Assembly: GCF_020360975.1 (NCBI RefSeq)
Contig: NW_025408675.1
Location: 558,001 to 622,000 of the forward strand
Origin: Hirsutella rhossiliensis
Lineage: Eukaryota > Ascomycota > Sordariomycetes > Hypocreales > Ophiocordycipitaceae
Length of the DNA: 64,000 nt
Reading direction: 5' to 3'
Shown: positions 42,988 through 55,908 of the stretch, piece after piece
How positions within the stretch are numbered: position 1 is the stretch's first letter
Layout: each line of letters starts with the position of its first letter
Position numbers and translations under genes: made by a program
Notes under the pieces: model-generated
Databases searched by the model: none
Told to the model about the DNA's origin: nothing
The model's input: the letters and a program-made list of their open reading frames with translations, nothing else

Positions 42988-44953
42988 TCAAGCCTCCGAG
43001 TGGCGCTTCTTCTTCTTTTGCTTCTTCTCCTTTTTCGTTTCGGCGGCGTCCTCTTCATCCTCGACATGCTTCCGCTTCTTCTTCTTCTCTGACGAGGGCT
43101 CGGGCTTGGATGGTGTCTCGGGTTTCTTGACGGGGGTCCCGTTCTCTCCAGCCTTGCGCATCTTCTTCAACTCCTTCTTGCTGTAGACCTTGGGCGTGCC
43201 TTCGGTGCTCAGCTGCACGTCGCCCCTTTCGTACTTTCGCTTGAATTTCTTCGCTGAAAGGCCGGCGAGCTTGGCCAGACGCTCGTATTCGGCGCTGGAA
43301 AGCTTGGGCTTGGCCGGGGTCGAGACGTCCTCATCCTCGTCATCATCGTCAGAGGCAACGTCCTTGGCATCCTGTCTCTCCTCGTCGGCTTGCTCTTCCA
43401 CAACCTGGATCAGTGCCTTCTTGCCGTCCTTTGACTTCTTTCCGTTGAGCTTCTTGGGGGTCTCGTCGCTGCCTGCATCGCCCACACCATCTGCGTCGAC
43501 GTTGTATCTCCGGGTCTCCTTGAGGGTGAACTGGCCCGGCGTCGTGATTTCGCCAGAGGGACCGACGTTTGCGCCCTTGGGGAGAAGCGACTTGCCCTCA
43601 AGTGTCCGCAGATGGTTCTCAAGCTTGATGCGGCTGCTGAGACCCAAAATGGACCGCTGCTCCTCGTCATCCTCGTCGTCATTTGCGAGAGCGTCCACGC
43701 GAAGGCCCAGCGCGGTCTTGGCGGCCAGCATACGGGCAATCTTACCCTTGTTCCTGCCGCTGGCCTGGCCAATGAGTGACGAGTGGTAGATGATGCCGTA
43801 CTTGGGAGTATCGTGCTTCGTCTTGAGGGCACGGAAGAGAGCCTTCTCGGCGCCAAGGATTTGGATGGTGGAGCCAGGAGCCTTGGCCAAGTTCATGAGA
43901 GAGCCAGCATGGGCGATGAGCCGCGCACCAACAAGGTAGCCGACCAGAACAGTCAGGTTCGGCGCAATGGCGCGCATTCGGCTCTCCAGATAGGACGAGA
44001 GCTGGGCTCGGTACTCGGTGTAGAGGATCACCTGCTCAGCCAGCGACTTGATGTTGGCCAGGTCGTCTTCGGTAATCTCAGTGCCCATGCTGATCTCGGC
44101 GGCCTTCTTGACGGCTTCCTCCGTGTCCTCGGGGAGAACTTCAGAAAGATCGGTCTCGGCGATGCTTGTTCGGAAGCCCGCAATAAGAACCAGGCGGGCG
44201 TAGGTAAGGTTGTCATTCAGGATCTTGGCCAGCTCCGGGAAGTGCCAGCCGTACCACTCCTTAGTGCGCATGGCAAAGACGTTGAGATCCTTGTCCATAT
44301 CGTCAAGCAGTCGGACTGCCTGGATGATCATTGAGTCAATCTTGTTGACCGAGAACTTGAGCTTGTGCCGGGAAATGGAGTGCGAGAGGCCGAGCGCCAT
44401 CCGATCAATGTTTTCTTGGAGCAGACCTGGGATGAGAGACGGCAGATGCTCTCGAATGCCTCGAAAGACGTCCATAGTATTGGAGCCGGTGACTGGGGAG
44501 ATGTTGAACTGGGGCAGGTTTGAAATTGCAGTCCCAAGCTTGACGTCTGCAACGGCCAGAGACGCCTTCTTCTCAGTCTTGAGTTCGTCGAGAAGAGTGG
44601 TCAGCAAAGCCGGAACTTTTCCGTCCTTCAGAGAGGCGGCCTCTTCGAGGGCCATGGCGGCGCTGTCGAACTTGACAAACTTCTTGAGCTTGAGCCTATA
44701 TCGTCTGATTAGCCGGTCGTCCACGCCCGGGATTCGGGCCCATGTTCGTACATCTCAACCAGTTTCTCCGGACGACCGAGTTCGGCTGCGAGATCGTCAT
44801 TTTTGAAGAGTTTCTTATCCGCCGCCTTGAACAGGCCGTAGCTGTTTGCTTGTTAGGCGTCGCTTCCAACTCCGAGGGTTGTGTGTGCCTCGTTCAGGAC
44901 CGCAGGATCGTGACTCACCCCGCAGGCGTCTCGGCAAGAACGAAGAGTGACAT
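42988..44953 (-). CDS. NOP58: Nucleolar protein 58, core box C/D snoRNP protein
   Basis: Core protein of box C/D snoRNPs, which direct 2'-O-methylation and processing of pre-rRNA in the nucleolus. Exons on the minus strand are 44953-44919, 44841-44752 and 44695-42988, about 610 residues. The N-terminus reads [20 protein letters not shown] (NOP5NT domain). The coiled-coil NOSIC region contains [16 protein letters not shown]. The Nop domain has the signature [20 protein letters not shown], then [13 protein letters not shown] and [13 protein letters not shown]. The tail is the usual charged, Lys-rich KKE/D region ([14 protein letters not shown]). The acceptor at 44696 (TATAG) is chosen over the nearby CAG because it gives VEMLKLKKF, as expected for the family. 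Confidence 0.95.
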
Positions 44954-45353
44954 GTTGAGCAGCGATCGAGGCTCCCTCCAGTGGTCTTGCGCGGGTCGAT
45001 TGGGCTCTGGCTCCTTCTCGTGGGAGCAGTTGCAAGAAACGCAGGCACGGCACAAAATTTATTGGGAAATTTTTCAGTCCAGAAGGCTTAGAGGCTCCAC
45101 CCAAAAAATTTGGTCCGGGGTCTTGTAAAGTGGAGTCTCTTCGGATCCCGGCGATACCAATCTCCCGACCTGGCCACTTGGCTCACGTGGGGCCCAGCGC
45201 CAAGATCGCTGGCGACGGTGACGGTCGATAAAGCAGCGACTGGTTGGCGGTGTTTCGGATCACCACTCTCGCAAGCATCGGGGCGCGGCATCTTTCTCTA
45301 TTGTTGCGCAGGCTCAGAGGCCCAGTCACCCACTCCTCTTACCAGTCTTCAAG
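44954..45353. promoter_or_regulatory. Divergent promoter NOP58 / VMA6
   Basis: Only 400 bp separate the two start codons, so both promoters must lie here or overlap. I see no motif that I can assign. Confidence 0.6.
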
Positions 45354-46601
45354 ATGGAAGGCCTATTCTTCAACGTCAACAATGGGTTGGTGAACGACGT
45401 GACCCCGGCATTCCACAGGCGCTGACGTCGAACAGCTACGTCGAGGGCATTGTCCGCGGCTATCGCAACGGCCTGCTCACCGGTCCTGCCTACAACAACT
45501 TGACGCAGTGCGAGACTATTGATGGTATGCTCCCCTGCAGAGCTCACGGCCGCATACTAAGCCAGCGACGCAGATCTCAAGCTCCAGCTCGGCCCTGCCT
45601 ATGGCGACTTCCTCGCTTCCCTTCCGCCGAATCCGTCCACGTCCAGCCTCGCCTCCAAGACGACCGACAAGCTCATCTCCGAGTTTCGCTATGTTCGCGC
45701 CAACGCCGTGGGCTCGCTGGCGACCTTTATGGACTACGTCACCTACGGCTACATGATCGACAACGTGGCCCTGCTCATCACGGGCACCCTGCACGAAAGA
45801 GATACGCGCGAGCTTCTGGAGCGATGCCACCCGCTCGGCTGGTTCGAGACGATGCCTGTGCTCTGCGTCGCGACCAACATTGAAGAGCTCTACAACAGCG
45901 TGCTGATCGAGACCCCGCTCGCTCCGTACTTCAAGGGCAGCCTGAGCCACCAGGACCTCGACGAGCTCAACATTGAGATTGTACGGAACACGCTGTACAA
46001 GAACTACCTCGAAGACTTTTACAACTTTGTCAACACCCAGCCAGACATGGCCGGGACTCCCACGGCGGAAGTCATGTCGGAGATTCTCGAGTTCGAGGCC
46101 GATCGGCGAGCAATCAACATCACGCTCAACTCTTTCGGGACAGAGCTGAGCAAGGCAGACCGCAAGAAGCTCTACCCCAATTTCGGCAAGCTGTACCCCG
46201 AGGGAACCCTGATGCTCTCGCGGGCCGACGACGCCGAGGGTGTGCGTCTGGCCGTCGACGGTGTCCACGACTACAAGACGTTCTTCGATGCCGCCTCCCT
46301 TGGCGGTTCCTCGGGCCCAGGGAACATGGGCGGCGGCTCTTCCGACGGCAGGACCTTGGAAGATATGTTCTATCAGAAGGAGATGGAGATATCCAAGGGC
46401 GCGTTCACGAGGCAATTCACCTACGCAATCGTCTACGCTTGGGTCAAGTTGAGAGAACAGGTACGGAATCGTAGCGGGAGATGACACGATATAGGCACGC
46501 TTGCTAACGATGAGCAGGAGATTCGCAACATCACCTGGATTGCAGAGTGCATAGCTCAAAACCAAAAGGACCGCATCGGCAACTTCATCAGCGTGTTCTG
46601 A
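45354..46601 (+). CDS. VMA6: V-type H+-ATPase V0 subunit d
   Basis: Non-integral subunit of the V0 sector that couples the rotor of the vacuolar proton pump to the central stalk. Four exons (45354-45385, 45436-45524, 45574-46460, 46518-46601) encode 363 residues, close to the family size (yeast Vma6 is 345). Conserved stretches include [20 protein letters not shown] at the start, [48 protein letters not shown] and the end [20 protein letters not shown] before FISVF. All intron phases agree, and exon 1 is only 32 nt. Membership of the subunit d family is unambiguous. Confidence 0.96.
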
Positions 46602-46780
46602 TTTGCTCTCCTGGGTCTTGCTTCAGTATGCTGGTAGACTAGCACCGTCAACTACATCTCATTGCACGAAAGGGTATCTCGTTTGGCGCACATGGCGGGA
46701 GGCAAAGCGTGATGGACACCAATGAGCCGTCCGCCACTGGCTTGATATTGTACATAGAGAAGGAGCCTTCTGTAATATTC

Positions 46781-47796
46781 CTACAGTGTGATTTCACCCT
46801 TCCACGTAGCCGGCGTGAGGCCCAGCTTCTCAATCATGTGTGTCCACCTCTCGCTTCCCCTCTCTTTTCGCTCCATGTACCGGAGCAGCTTCTGGCGTCG
46901 ATGCACGAGCACCCTCAGGTTTCTCTTGTTGTGCTTGTCCTTGTAGCCGCGGTTGGTCTCCAGGGCCTGGCTCAAGGCTCTGATCTTGGACGTGAGGATG
47001 GCGATCTGCACTTCGGAGCTCCCCGTGTCCGGGCCCGAGCGCCTAGGCATCGGCACGGTGTTGGGAGAAATCGACTGCGGCCTGGGCGCGAGGAACTTGT
47101 CCGTCTTGTGGCGGCCAAACTCGTCGACGATTCGTCGCACGTTGGCGTGGAAGCGGTCGCGGGCGCTGCTGTTTTCCAGGGACGTGATCCGCCGCATGGC
47201 GTCGACCGCCTTTTCGTGGTTCCTGTCGTGGGCCTGCATCTTCGCCTCCATTGCGGGATCGACCTGCGCCGCGACTACGCTGGAAACGGGCTTGGTCAGG
47301 GTGTAGGCGTGCTTGGCAACGTCCTCGAGCTCGGCGTCGGTGAGGTAGTGGTTGCGCAGGCCGGCGGCGGATGTCGGCATGTCACGCGGCTCCTCGAGGG
47401 GCGTCGCGTTATCGTCAGCCGGCACGTCGCCGGCCTTTACCTGGCCGGCCAAGTCGAGCGACTCTACAAAGGGCGTCGGCTTGCCCATGACCGGGTCGCC
47501 CTGGGACTCGGCCCGCTCCTTGTCCAGCTCCTCGCGCCGCTTCAGGTTGGCCGTCTTGCGCTGCTGCGCCTGTGCCCACCGGTAGGGGTCCTGCTTGGCC
47601 ATCCTCTTCTTCTCCTTCAGCGAGAGGCTGGCTGTCTGCGCGAGGGGCGTGAAGCTGGGCGGCGCATGACGGGCCCCGGGCCGCAGGCAGACTGCAAGCA
47701 AAAAGTCAGCAGCCATTGAGAAGTCCCCGGTCTTCCGGGCACGGCCCTACGCTTGACGGTTCCGAGGCGCCGCAGCGCCTCTAATCTGGGCGGCAT
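46781..47796 (-). CDS. MRPS28: Mitochondrial small-subunit ribosomal protein uS15m
   Basis: Homologue of bacterial S15 in the mitochondrial small ribosomal subunit. Two exons (47796-47751 and 47691-46781) give about 318 residues (yeast Mrps28 is 286). The basic N-terminus (MPPRLEALRRLGTVKL) fits a mitochondrial import signal. After a linker with KRMAKQDPYRWAQAQQRK, the S15 domain runs from about residue 215, with SGPDTGSSEVQIAILTSKIR, the KDKHNKRNLRVLVHRRQKLL core that binds rRNA, and RWTHMIEKLGLTPATWKGEI at the end. It is transcribed divergently from cytosolic RPS0 and converges on VMA6 with 179 bp between stop codons. Confidence 0.93.
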
Positions 47797-48173
47797 GGCT
47801 GCGGCTGCAAAGCTGCTTGGAATGGGTGATGCCGAGCCGACGTCGTCAAAATTTCCCCGGCACGTCTGACGGGACGACGAGGCTTCCTCCATTGCCCGGG
47901 CCCATTTGAGGGACGCCGCCCCAAAGCAGCCTAGCGCTCTCAGGCACGTGATCTTGAAGGAACCCCCCCCCCCAACCTGCGGGTGGTCTGAGCTAGCCCC
48001 AGATGGGCTAAGCGTCCTCAGGGCTCTCTCGGCCGCGCACATTTTGTAAATTCGTATGTCTGTGAAGGCCTCGCGAACTTTCTGCGACCTTCACGAACTG
48101 CAACCATCTCCGACTTTTTTGTCCTCTTCCCCCGCTCATTCCGACACTCTTCCTGCGGAAGCGATCAGTCAAG
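47797..48173. promoter_or_regulatory. Divergent promoter uS15m / RPS0
   Basis: 377 bp between a mitochondrial and a cytosolic ribosomal protein gene. Contains a C run at about 47967-47975 and a direct repeat of a CGAACTTTCTGCGACC/CGAACTGCAACC type near 48071-48104, close to the RPS0 start. Shared control is possible but not shown. Confidence 0.5.
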
Positions 48174-49151
48174 ATGGCCCCCTCCAACCTGCCCTCCGTC
48201 CTCAATGCCACCAGCCAGGACATTGAGATGCTCCTGGCTGCGCAGAGCCACCTCGGCAGCAAGAACTTGCAGGTTCACATGGAGCCCTACCTGTGGAAGA
48301 CGCGCGCCGACGGCGTCAACGTCATCAACATCGGCAAGACCTGGTACGTGGCGGGAAGCTCTATGCGCGGCATGAGCAAGGACGGGTCCCTAACCGAGCT
48401 CCCAGGGAAAAGATTGTCCTCGCCGCCCGCATCATCGTCGCCATCGACAACCCCGCCGACATTTGCGTCATCTCGGCCCGTCCCTACGGCCAGCGTGCCG
48501 TGCTCAAGTTCGCCGCCCACACCGGCGCCTCGTCGATTGCCGGCCGCTTCACCCCCGGTAGCTTCACCAACTACATCACCCGCTCCTTCAAGGAGCCGCG
48601 CCTGATTGTCGTCACCGACCCTCGCACCGACGCCCAGGCCATCAAGGAGGCCAGCTACGTCAACATCCCCGTCATTGCCCTCTGCGACACCGACTCGCCC
48701 ACCGAGTACGTCGACCTCGCCATCCCCACCAACAACAAGGGTCGCAACGCCATCGGCACCATCTGGTGGCTGCTTGCCCGCGAGGTCCTCCGCCTCCGCG
48801 GCACCATCTACAACCGCGAGACCCCTTGGGACGTCATGCCCGATCTGTACTTCTGTATGTCTTTTCAATCTTTCTTGAGTGTATGTGTGGTGCTGACAAG
48901 TTTCGACAGACCGTGACCCCGAGGCCGAGGCCGAAGAGAAGGCCGAGGAGGACAAGCTTCCCGGCGTCGAGCAAGAAGGCCCTGCCGCCATTGAGACCGG
49001 TGCCCCCGCCGCCGGTGGTGACTGGCAGGCTGCCGCCGCCGCCCCTGGCTGGGACGGCGCCACGGGAGGCGGCGACTGGGCGGCTGCCTCCGCCCAGCCC
49101 AGCGACTGGAATGCCGAGGCTGCTAAGGACACCAGCGCAACCCAGTGGTAA
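48174..49151 (+). CDS. RPS0: 40S ribosomal protein uS2 (RPS0, laminin-receptor-like)
   Basis: Structural protein of the small cytosolic subunit, needed for late 18S rRNA processing. Exons 48174-48343, 48406-48854 and 48910-49151 encode 286 residues. The hallmarks are [20 protein letters not shown], the exon 1/2 join at [77 protein letters not shown] and [20 protein letters not shown]. The acidic Ala/Trp-rich C-terminal tail (several W-containing repeats, ending ATQW) is typical of eukaryotic uS2. Introns are short (62 and 55 nt). Confidence 0.97.
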
Positions 49152-50414
49152 AGGCTCGCACCGCCGCCCGTCCGTTCACGAACGTGGCTGCCAGCAACAA
49201 CAGAATGGTAAAATGGTTACGGGTCATCTCGGAGGCGTTTCCAGGCTTGGCATCTCTTTTTGCTGTCTTGGGAGACTCTGTGGTTTTGACTTGGGAGGCA
49301 CTGATGAGGGAAAGATACTCACCTCTCTGCGCTGTGACGCGCGGCGGGGGGGGAGGGAAAGCCCTGTGCCGACCAAAGGGATGGACTTGACCGTTATCCC
49401 GCCATTGTTTTCCTAGACATTTTTGTTGTGTGAATCTTTATAGCCATGCAAATGAGAGCAGTAGGGGAAAGAAAAATGAATCAAGTAGCAGCCACTGGCA
49501 TTGCTTGTGTCGTCGGCTTGGAGTAAAGCTGCTTTGCCGGCAGCGGACAGCAGTGGGACCAAGGCATCAGTTTCGCTCATGAAAAAATGCTCATAGAGGC
49601 TTTTCGTCTTCCCATTTGCAACCATACCGTTCAATTCAATTAAAAGTGAGCTAAGCATCGTTGTCTCCCGGTACTAGTATCTACCAAAGCCGGTATCATG
49701 CGGCAGAAGCCCCCCTTCTCAATCCCAACAGCATCCAACCACTGATACAAAACAATACGGCAGAGGGGGAAAAGACCAAAGGCCCAAAGACGACGCCGTC
49801 CTCTCCATGACAACACCACCCCCTCTCTAGGCGTTCCCACGAGACACGCGTCAATGCCATGTCTACGAAAACAAACACAAAACAAAAAGAAGACTCCTCG
49901 CTGTGCGCAGAAATAGGCCGTTAACCCTGGGGCGATTGTACATGCTCTGCCGATATGAGGTCCCCAGGAGTGAGTGAGCAGGTGGGTATATTGCCACGGT
50001 TTCGGCTGTGGACCGACGCCGTGGCGGATACAACAAGGAAAGGTGGCTGCGAGAGACAGCAAACGCAAGTCGAAAGGGACGGGTATTGGTGACCACAACG
50101 CCGTGATGGGCAAGCAGACAAAGACGGAAATGAAAATGTCAACGCTGTGCTGAGTCGTAAATTGGATCCGTTCGTAAACGTGTACCCGGGGTATCTTCCG
50201 CACTTATTTCATTGCTCTGAGCCGGCCGCATTCGACAAAAGAAAAGAGAGTGGCTGCCCGGGAGACTAGACAAGCGCTGTGCGGCCGGCTCGGGGCCGGA
50301 CCAGGTGCAAAATGCGTGCTGGGTAAATGACACGAGAAATATAAGAATCGCGTTTCTGGACGCGCACAAAGTTGCAGAGAGCGAGAGACTGGGAGTGAGG
50401 GAGATTGAGAATCG
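49152..50414. other. Spacer between convergent RPS0 and LTE1
   Basis: About 1.3 kb, presumably both 3' UTRs. A minus-strand frame at 49640-50203 lacks any domain or start context and was not accepted. Confidence 0.5.
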
Positions 50415-53400
50415 CTACTCCAGGCCGTCGGCACGTCGCCTGATTTCTTCATCACTCAGGGCGCCGATCCAGAGACAGCGTTCGGTGATGCCCTCAATGG
50501 GCAGAAACGTGTACCGCGTGCTGGCCTCCAGGAGCCGGAGCAGAGTCTTGGCAACGGCAGCCCCGATGCGGCACCGCTCAAAGTTAATCAACGGGGCCGT
50601 GGTGGGCGAGCTGGCGATTTCCGAGGGCCGCTGGGCGTTGTAGAGCAGGTCGTGGGTGTAGATGCCGACAAATGGGATACACCCGGCGTCCGATCCCATC
50701 TCCATCTCGGCGCGAACGGCATGAAAGTTGCGAGTCGGCGTAATCAGACTCTCCAGTGCGCTGAGCGTCTGGATGTCGTGGGCGGGCACCAGCTCCCACG
50801 TCTTGGCCAGGCGCGCCACTTCGCTGCTCGACAGGGCAATCGTCAGCTGCGCGAGGGTTGCAAAGTTTCGGTAGCGGCGGCAGTGCGACGCAATGTGGAT
50901 GAGCTTGATGATGCACCGGGCTCGCTCCTCGATTTTCTGGGTGAGGACAATCTCGGAGATGGCCCACTTGACCATGATGTTGAATCGAGCAATCACAACT
51001 TCGACCCCCTGAGCATCACTGTGACGCAAGAAATCGACCCATGAACGAGAGTCGCTCCTGGCGGCATTCTTCCATTTCATGTCGATGAGCTCTTTCCAGT
51101 CAATGTCGTTGAGCGCGTCCTTTTCAATCAGCGTGAGTTGTTGGGCCAGGATATCAGAGTCAAACGCCAGTATGAAGGGCAAGTGCACAGAGTATTTGCG
51201 CAGAGGCATGATAATGGGCTTGGGTACTCCAGCAAGAGCGTCGTCGGGGCCGGCTAGAGGACGGCCAGACGTCGGAGCCAGACATTGGGGAGCGACCGGA
51301 CTCATCTCAGGAGTTGGAAGGAGTGGGCTTCGAGCCGCCGCCTGCGATGCAACATCACCAGTGCCGGGCGTCATCGCCAAGGCTTGGATCAACGTCAACT
51401 GACGAGCTGAACCGTTACCGGGAGGCCGATGCTTGGAAACCAGCACATCGCCTCCCTCGGCGGCACAAGTGCCAGCGCCGTCGGTAGAAAGCTCGGAAGA
51501 GAGATCGGTATCATCCGTGCCATCGTCCAGGAAAGACTGGTTTTCGACTTCCGAAGGCGCCGACTCGCCGGGCTTGATCCTCTCGAGGCTGTCGGTTTTT
51601 TGGACCAGGTCGAAGGACATGTGATGAGCTTCGTCTCCTTCGGCTGCACTGGGGTTTCCGTCGGTTGCAACCGGCGAATCCTCCTCGTCGGAGCCGCGCA
51701 AAACTGACCTGTCTGTCCATTCCCAGGTCGCCGTCTTGCTCCGGCTGTCGTTTGTGAGCTCTCTCTGCAGCAACGGAATGGAGTAGTAGGAGTCGTGGGA
51801 GCCCTCGGAGAGAAACGATTTCATGTCAGGGGCTGGCCCTTGTTCCCCTTCCGACTCGCCACTCAATTCCTGTAGAGGCAATTGTCCCCCGACACTCTCT
51901 CTAGTGGCAATGGCTTCGTCGAGAACGTGTACATGGCGGTTCTCCTTTCGCTCGCGCTTTCGAGTCGCCGAGTCGCGGTCATCAACTCCATCTTCGTAGA
52001 AATCTGCGGTTCCATCTTCCTCAACTGTCGCCGGGCTTGTTAAATCCACGGGCATCGTGGACTGCTTCTTTTCGTATTTACCCTCAAGCTTCAGCAGAGC
52101 GGACTCGATGCCGCCGTCATCCTCATCATCCGGTATCTGAGCTAGAAACTGCGCTTCCCTTTCAAAGGAGGGGCGCATGGCAGGCTTGGACGAATGGGTG
52201 TTCAAAAGCGAAACTTTGACAGGGCCACTTTTCTCGGCCAGCTGACCGACGGAGAAGGCTTGACGACGCCCGTCCTGCGCGAGACTCGGGACGGAGTCGG
52301 AGCGACCGGCCGAGTTTGGGCGAGTGTTGAGCAGATAGGAGCTTTGGACAGACTCGGTGTACGTGGCCAGAGAACCAACAGATAACGATCGCCTCAGCGA
52401 TTCTCGGTCCAGATCCCCGATATTTGTAGCTGCTCTCAGGTCGCCACCAGGTCGCCGCCGCAGGACGCGTAGTGGTGCGGGCTCAGGCACATCGAACCCC
52501 TCATCCGCAGTAGATGCAGGTGCATCGGCCGCTGCATCAAAGCTGCGAATTGTCGACGATGGTACAGCACTGCCACTGAGCGACACGCATCGGCTATGAA
52601 TGACAGAGTCGAGCGACTGAATTGTGCCGGCAGATCGGTTGTCCCTGTGCATCCGAAAGGTTCCTCCGCTCATCGGAGGCCGTCTCATGCGACGACTCAC
52701 CGGTAGTGAGGGCTGCCCCAGGTCCCCTGAGATGTGTCCGCTCTGATCGTCGTCCACGGTCGCCGTGTGCGGGAGAAAAGGTAGCAGGGCGCCATCCACC
52801 GTGGGCGGGCCAGCGACGTCTTGATTGACAAGGTATGACGATCGCCGCGGTGTGTCTCCCGTCGTGGATGTGGTCGGAGGCGTGTCAGGAGGGGTTGGGT
52901 CTGCGCGGCTTGGCATAAACGTGTCTGCAAACGTGTCGACGGATGAGTTTCGCGCCGGCGCCCCCCGGCCACGAGCCGATGGCACTTCGAACGGAAGGGT
53001 ATCGTCCACAATGACAATGGACTTGCTACCGATGGTAATACCCATGTCGCTCACCGCCCTTGGCTTTTGGTTCTGCGGCAAGCTGTCAAAGGTGCTCGAT
53101 TCCATGTGGGCGGCCGAGTAGTCCGGGTGTCTTCCGAAAGGCGGCGCGGAGTTGGGGGGTACCGTCAAGCCCAGGCGTTCTGCTTCCGCCGCAGCCTCCT
53201 CTTCGCGGATGGCCACCTTGAAGTCCTCGGCGACCGCGGCGCCAAGGAGGTCGATCCGAACGGGGGGGCGGCCGCCAGTCTGCCTAGGGAGGTCCTGCGG
53301 AACAACTGCAGTGCCAGGTAGCCGGGTGGTTGAGCCGGGTCCGACGGGCGATATTCCCATGAACTGGGCGTGCCACGGGGAGAAGGCCTGGCCTCGGGGG

Positions 53401-55908
53401 CGCAAGGCACGACGGACGCTTCCGAGAAGCTTATTCATGCCACGACCAGACATTGCGCTCCCAGCCGCTCTCTCCTTTGCCAGGGCGCGGCCATTGGGCT
53501 GGAAGATTGTCGTCTGCCTATTGCGGCCACCATCGAGCGCATGCGGCTCATAGTTGACAAAGGGTTGCCCAGGCGGAAGCAGATCGCCCCGTACCAAGCT
53601 GCCGGCAGATGGCCACGGCGCCGAGAAGTCGTGGTCGTGCGATGACGACTTTTCGGAGCCATGTTCTCGCAGAGAGTCGCTGGTGCTGTTGTTACGCTTG
53701 TGGGTCTGGGTCGGGCGGATCCTTTTGCCGACAAGCGCTTTCGGGGTCGTGGCTACCTGCCCAAAGCCGTTGGTCATTGGCGTTGGCGACGAGACGGGAT
53801 GTGCGTGCTTCGAGAGCGCCGCGTCTGGGTTGGGAGCCCTGATCAGTTTGGCAGGAAACGAGCAGGAAACAATGTCCAGGCTAGCCAGGCTCAACGGCGA
53901 GCCTCCGCCGCTCTCAACGCCAGCTCGATGTCCGACGGGATTTTCAGGAGTCCCCGGGCGATTCCCCAAGACGATGAAGTCTCCGATTGGAGCGGCACCG
54001 GGCGCATCTGGGGAGAAGCTCGCCGACTCCGTCGGGACCTTGGGCATGGGAACCCAGCCGTCCAGCTGCGGCTCGATGCCCTCGCGCTCCCAGTGGCTGG
54101 GGTCCAGGCCCGGGTCTCTGTTCCCAGCCAGGCCGCCAGGGGCGATGGGGACCTCTGGACCCAGAGAGTCGTCGAACTGTGGACCATCCCAGTGTTCCGC
54201 GCAGACTCGCCGCCAACACTTCTTGAGCTCGGCGAGTATCTTTAGTCGAACCTTGCGGCACGACGCGTCCTGGGAGAGTTCGTCCACGAACTCGTTGAGC
54301 AATTCACAAAACGTCACTCGCAGGTCGTACTCGAGGACGAAGTCGTCCAAAAAGTAGTTCAAGATCCAATGTCGCACCGCCACAAAGGTCCGGACCCGGA
54401 CAATCATTCCCACTTCGTCGTTGCGCATCAGCGCCCATCGCAACCGCGCGACAAGCATACGAAGCAGGTCGGTGGAGTCGAGGAATGATCGGAACGTGAG
54501 AAAAAAGTCGGATATCAGTTCGTAGTCGAGGAAGCTCGGCGACGTTATCTCTGCGACTAGGCGTGGGGGAGTCGCTGCGGTCACGGCTCCGACAGGAGAA
54601 TACCGAACAATGGTTTTGTCGTCGCAGGCGGGTTTGAAGGTCAAATCAGTAAACATGGCCGGTTCGATGGCCAGATGCGTCGACATGTATGTTGATCGCA
54701 GCAGGCGCGGAGAGGGTAATCCGCGAGCGCCTCGTCGCGCGGAGGGGCCGGCCGGGGGGGGGTGTATCGCTAGAGGATTGAGTTTTCTTGCCCTGGGCTC
54801 GGAGGCGGGCAGGCTAGGGGTCCTCGACGATTGCTTGAGCCCCGAAACACTGCTGGACCGCGGCCCTTCGGTAGGAGCGTACGATGAGCCCCGTATCACA
54901 GGCGTGCCCCTCAGGGTGAACCGCGGCGTGCCGATGCGCCAGGAGGGTATGTTGATGTCGAGAAGCGGAGCGAGGGCGGTGTCTAGGTCCTCCATGGTCC
55001 GAGGCCGCTTGTCATCGCCGGGCTTGGAGATGACAACCCTGAAGGCATCTTTGTCACGCTCGTTGGCAATGCCAGAGTCGTTCATGGTGCTGTCCGACAT
55101 GGCCCGTCGCTGTCTCGTGCGACCTCCCGAGTTCCAAGCGTCAGGAAAGTATTGGTCGTCGCCTGCCAGGAGAGAGGTGCTTGGAGTCGGCGTCCATTGG
55201 CTTGTCTGCAGTTGGGAAGCATGCTGCTCTTTTCCCTCTTTGCGCCCTTTTGGCTTTTCCTGGCTGAAGGCTTCTATTCCTCCGGTGCTGGGCGGCGTCA
55301 GGGGAAAGGCAAAGTTGGGCTGTGGGCATCGCTGGTGCGCAGGTCGGACCGTCGGCCTAAGGGCGGTGCAAAGGTCAGCATTCCAGTCGGGCAGCTAGTT
55401 GTAGCTCCCGAGAAGCCAAGAGGGGAAAAGAGAGAAACTCCCCCCGCCCCCCGCAAGGCGCCAACGAAAAAAGCTTTAGCTACCTCAGATAAATCCTGCC
55501 ATTGTTCCCCACGTTGGCGACGGTGAATTGGCGACCCTCGCGACCGGCCGAGGTGCCGTCGGGAGCGATATCCCACCTGCCGGACTCGGGATCCCCTTTG
55601 GCCGACGAAGTGTTCCTGTCCTCGTGGGAGCGCCGCTCTGTGACCGGGACCAAAGGTCTTGCCGCTGTCAGGGCTGCGCGCGTCGCCGTCTTGGTCGTCG
55701 ACTTGGTCGTCGGCCTAATCATCAGGTTGGGTGCTGACGTGTCCCTCCGGCCTGGCGCACCAGGGGAGCATCTTTTGAGTTTGGCGTCTCGGGGCAAGCG
55801 CTTCGGGGAGATGTTTGTCGCTGAGGCGTATTTTCGTAGGGGTTTGGGCTCGGCTAGGTTTAGGGGAGGCGGCCTCGTGGTGGAGGACTGAGATTCGACG
55901 GCGTCCAT
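50415..55908 (-). CDS. LTE1: Ras-type guanine nucleotide exchange factor, LTE1 family
   Basis: Two exons, 55908-55484 and 55356-50415, give about 1788 residues. The first exon (MDAVESQSSTTRPPPLNLAE) ends at GRQFTVANVGNNGRIYLR and splices in phase into PTVRPAHQRCPQPNFAFPL. A start at 55100 would omit this conserved N-terminus. The RasGEF-N domain is at about residues 360-540 (ISDFFLTFRSFLDSTDLLRM; RHWILNYFLDDFVLEYDLR). The middle thousand residues are Ser/Pro-rich and acidic, with many potential phosphosites. The catalytic RasGEF domain is at about 1530-1785 (LAQQLTLIEKDALNDIDWKE; ARCIIKLIHIASHCRRYRNF; PFVGIYTHDLLYNA; INFERCRIGAAVAKTLLRL). In yeast, Lte1 promotes mitotic exit at low temperature, acting on the spindle-position pathway. 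Whether it has true exchange activity is debated for the family. Confidence 0.92.

Noticed and set aside
49640..50203. Long minus-strand frame downstream of LTE1
   Set aside because: It lies in the expected 3' UTR interval between convergent genes and reads as low-information Cys/Arg-rich text without a domain.
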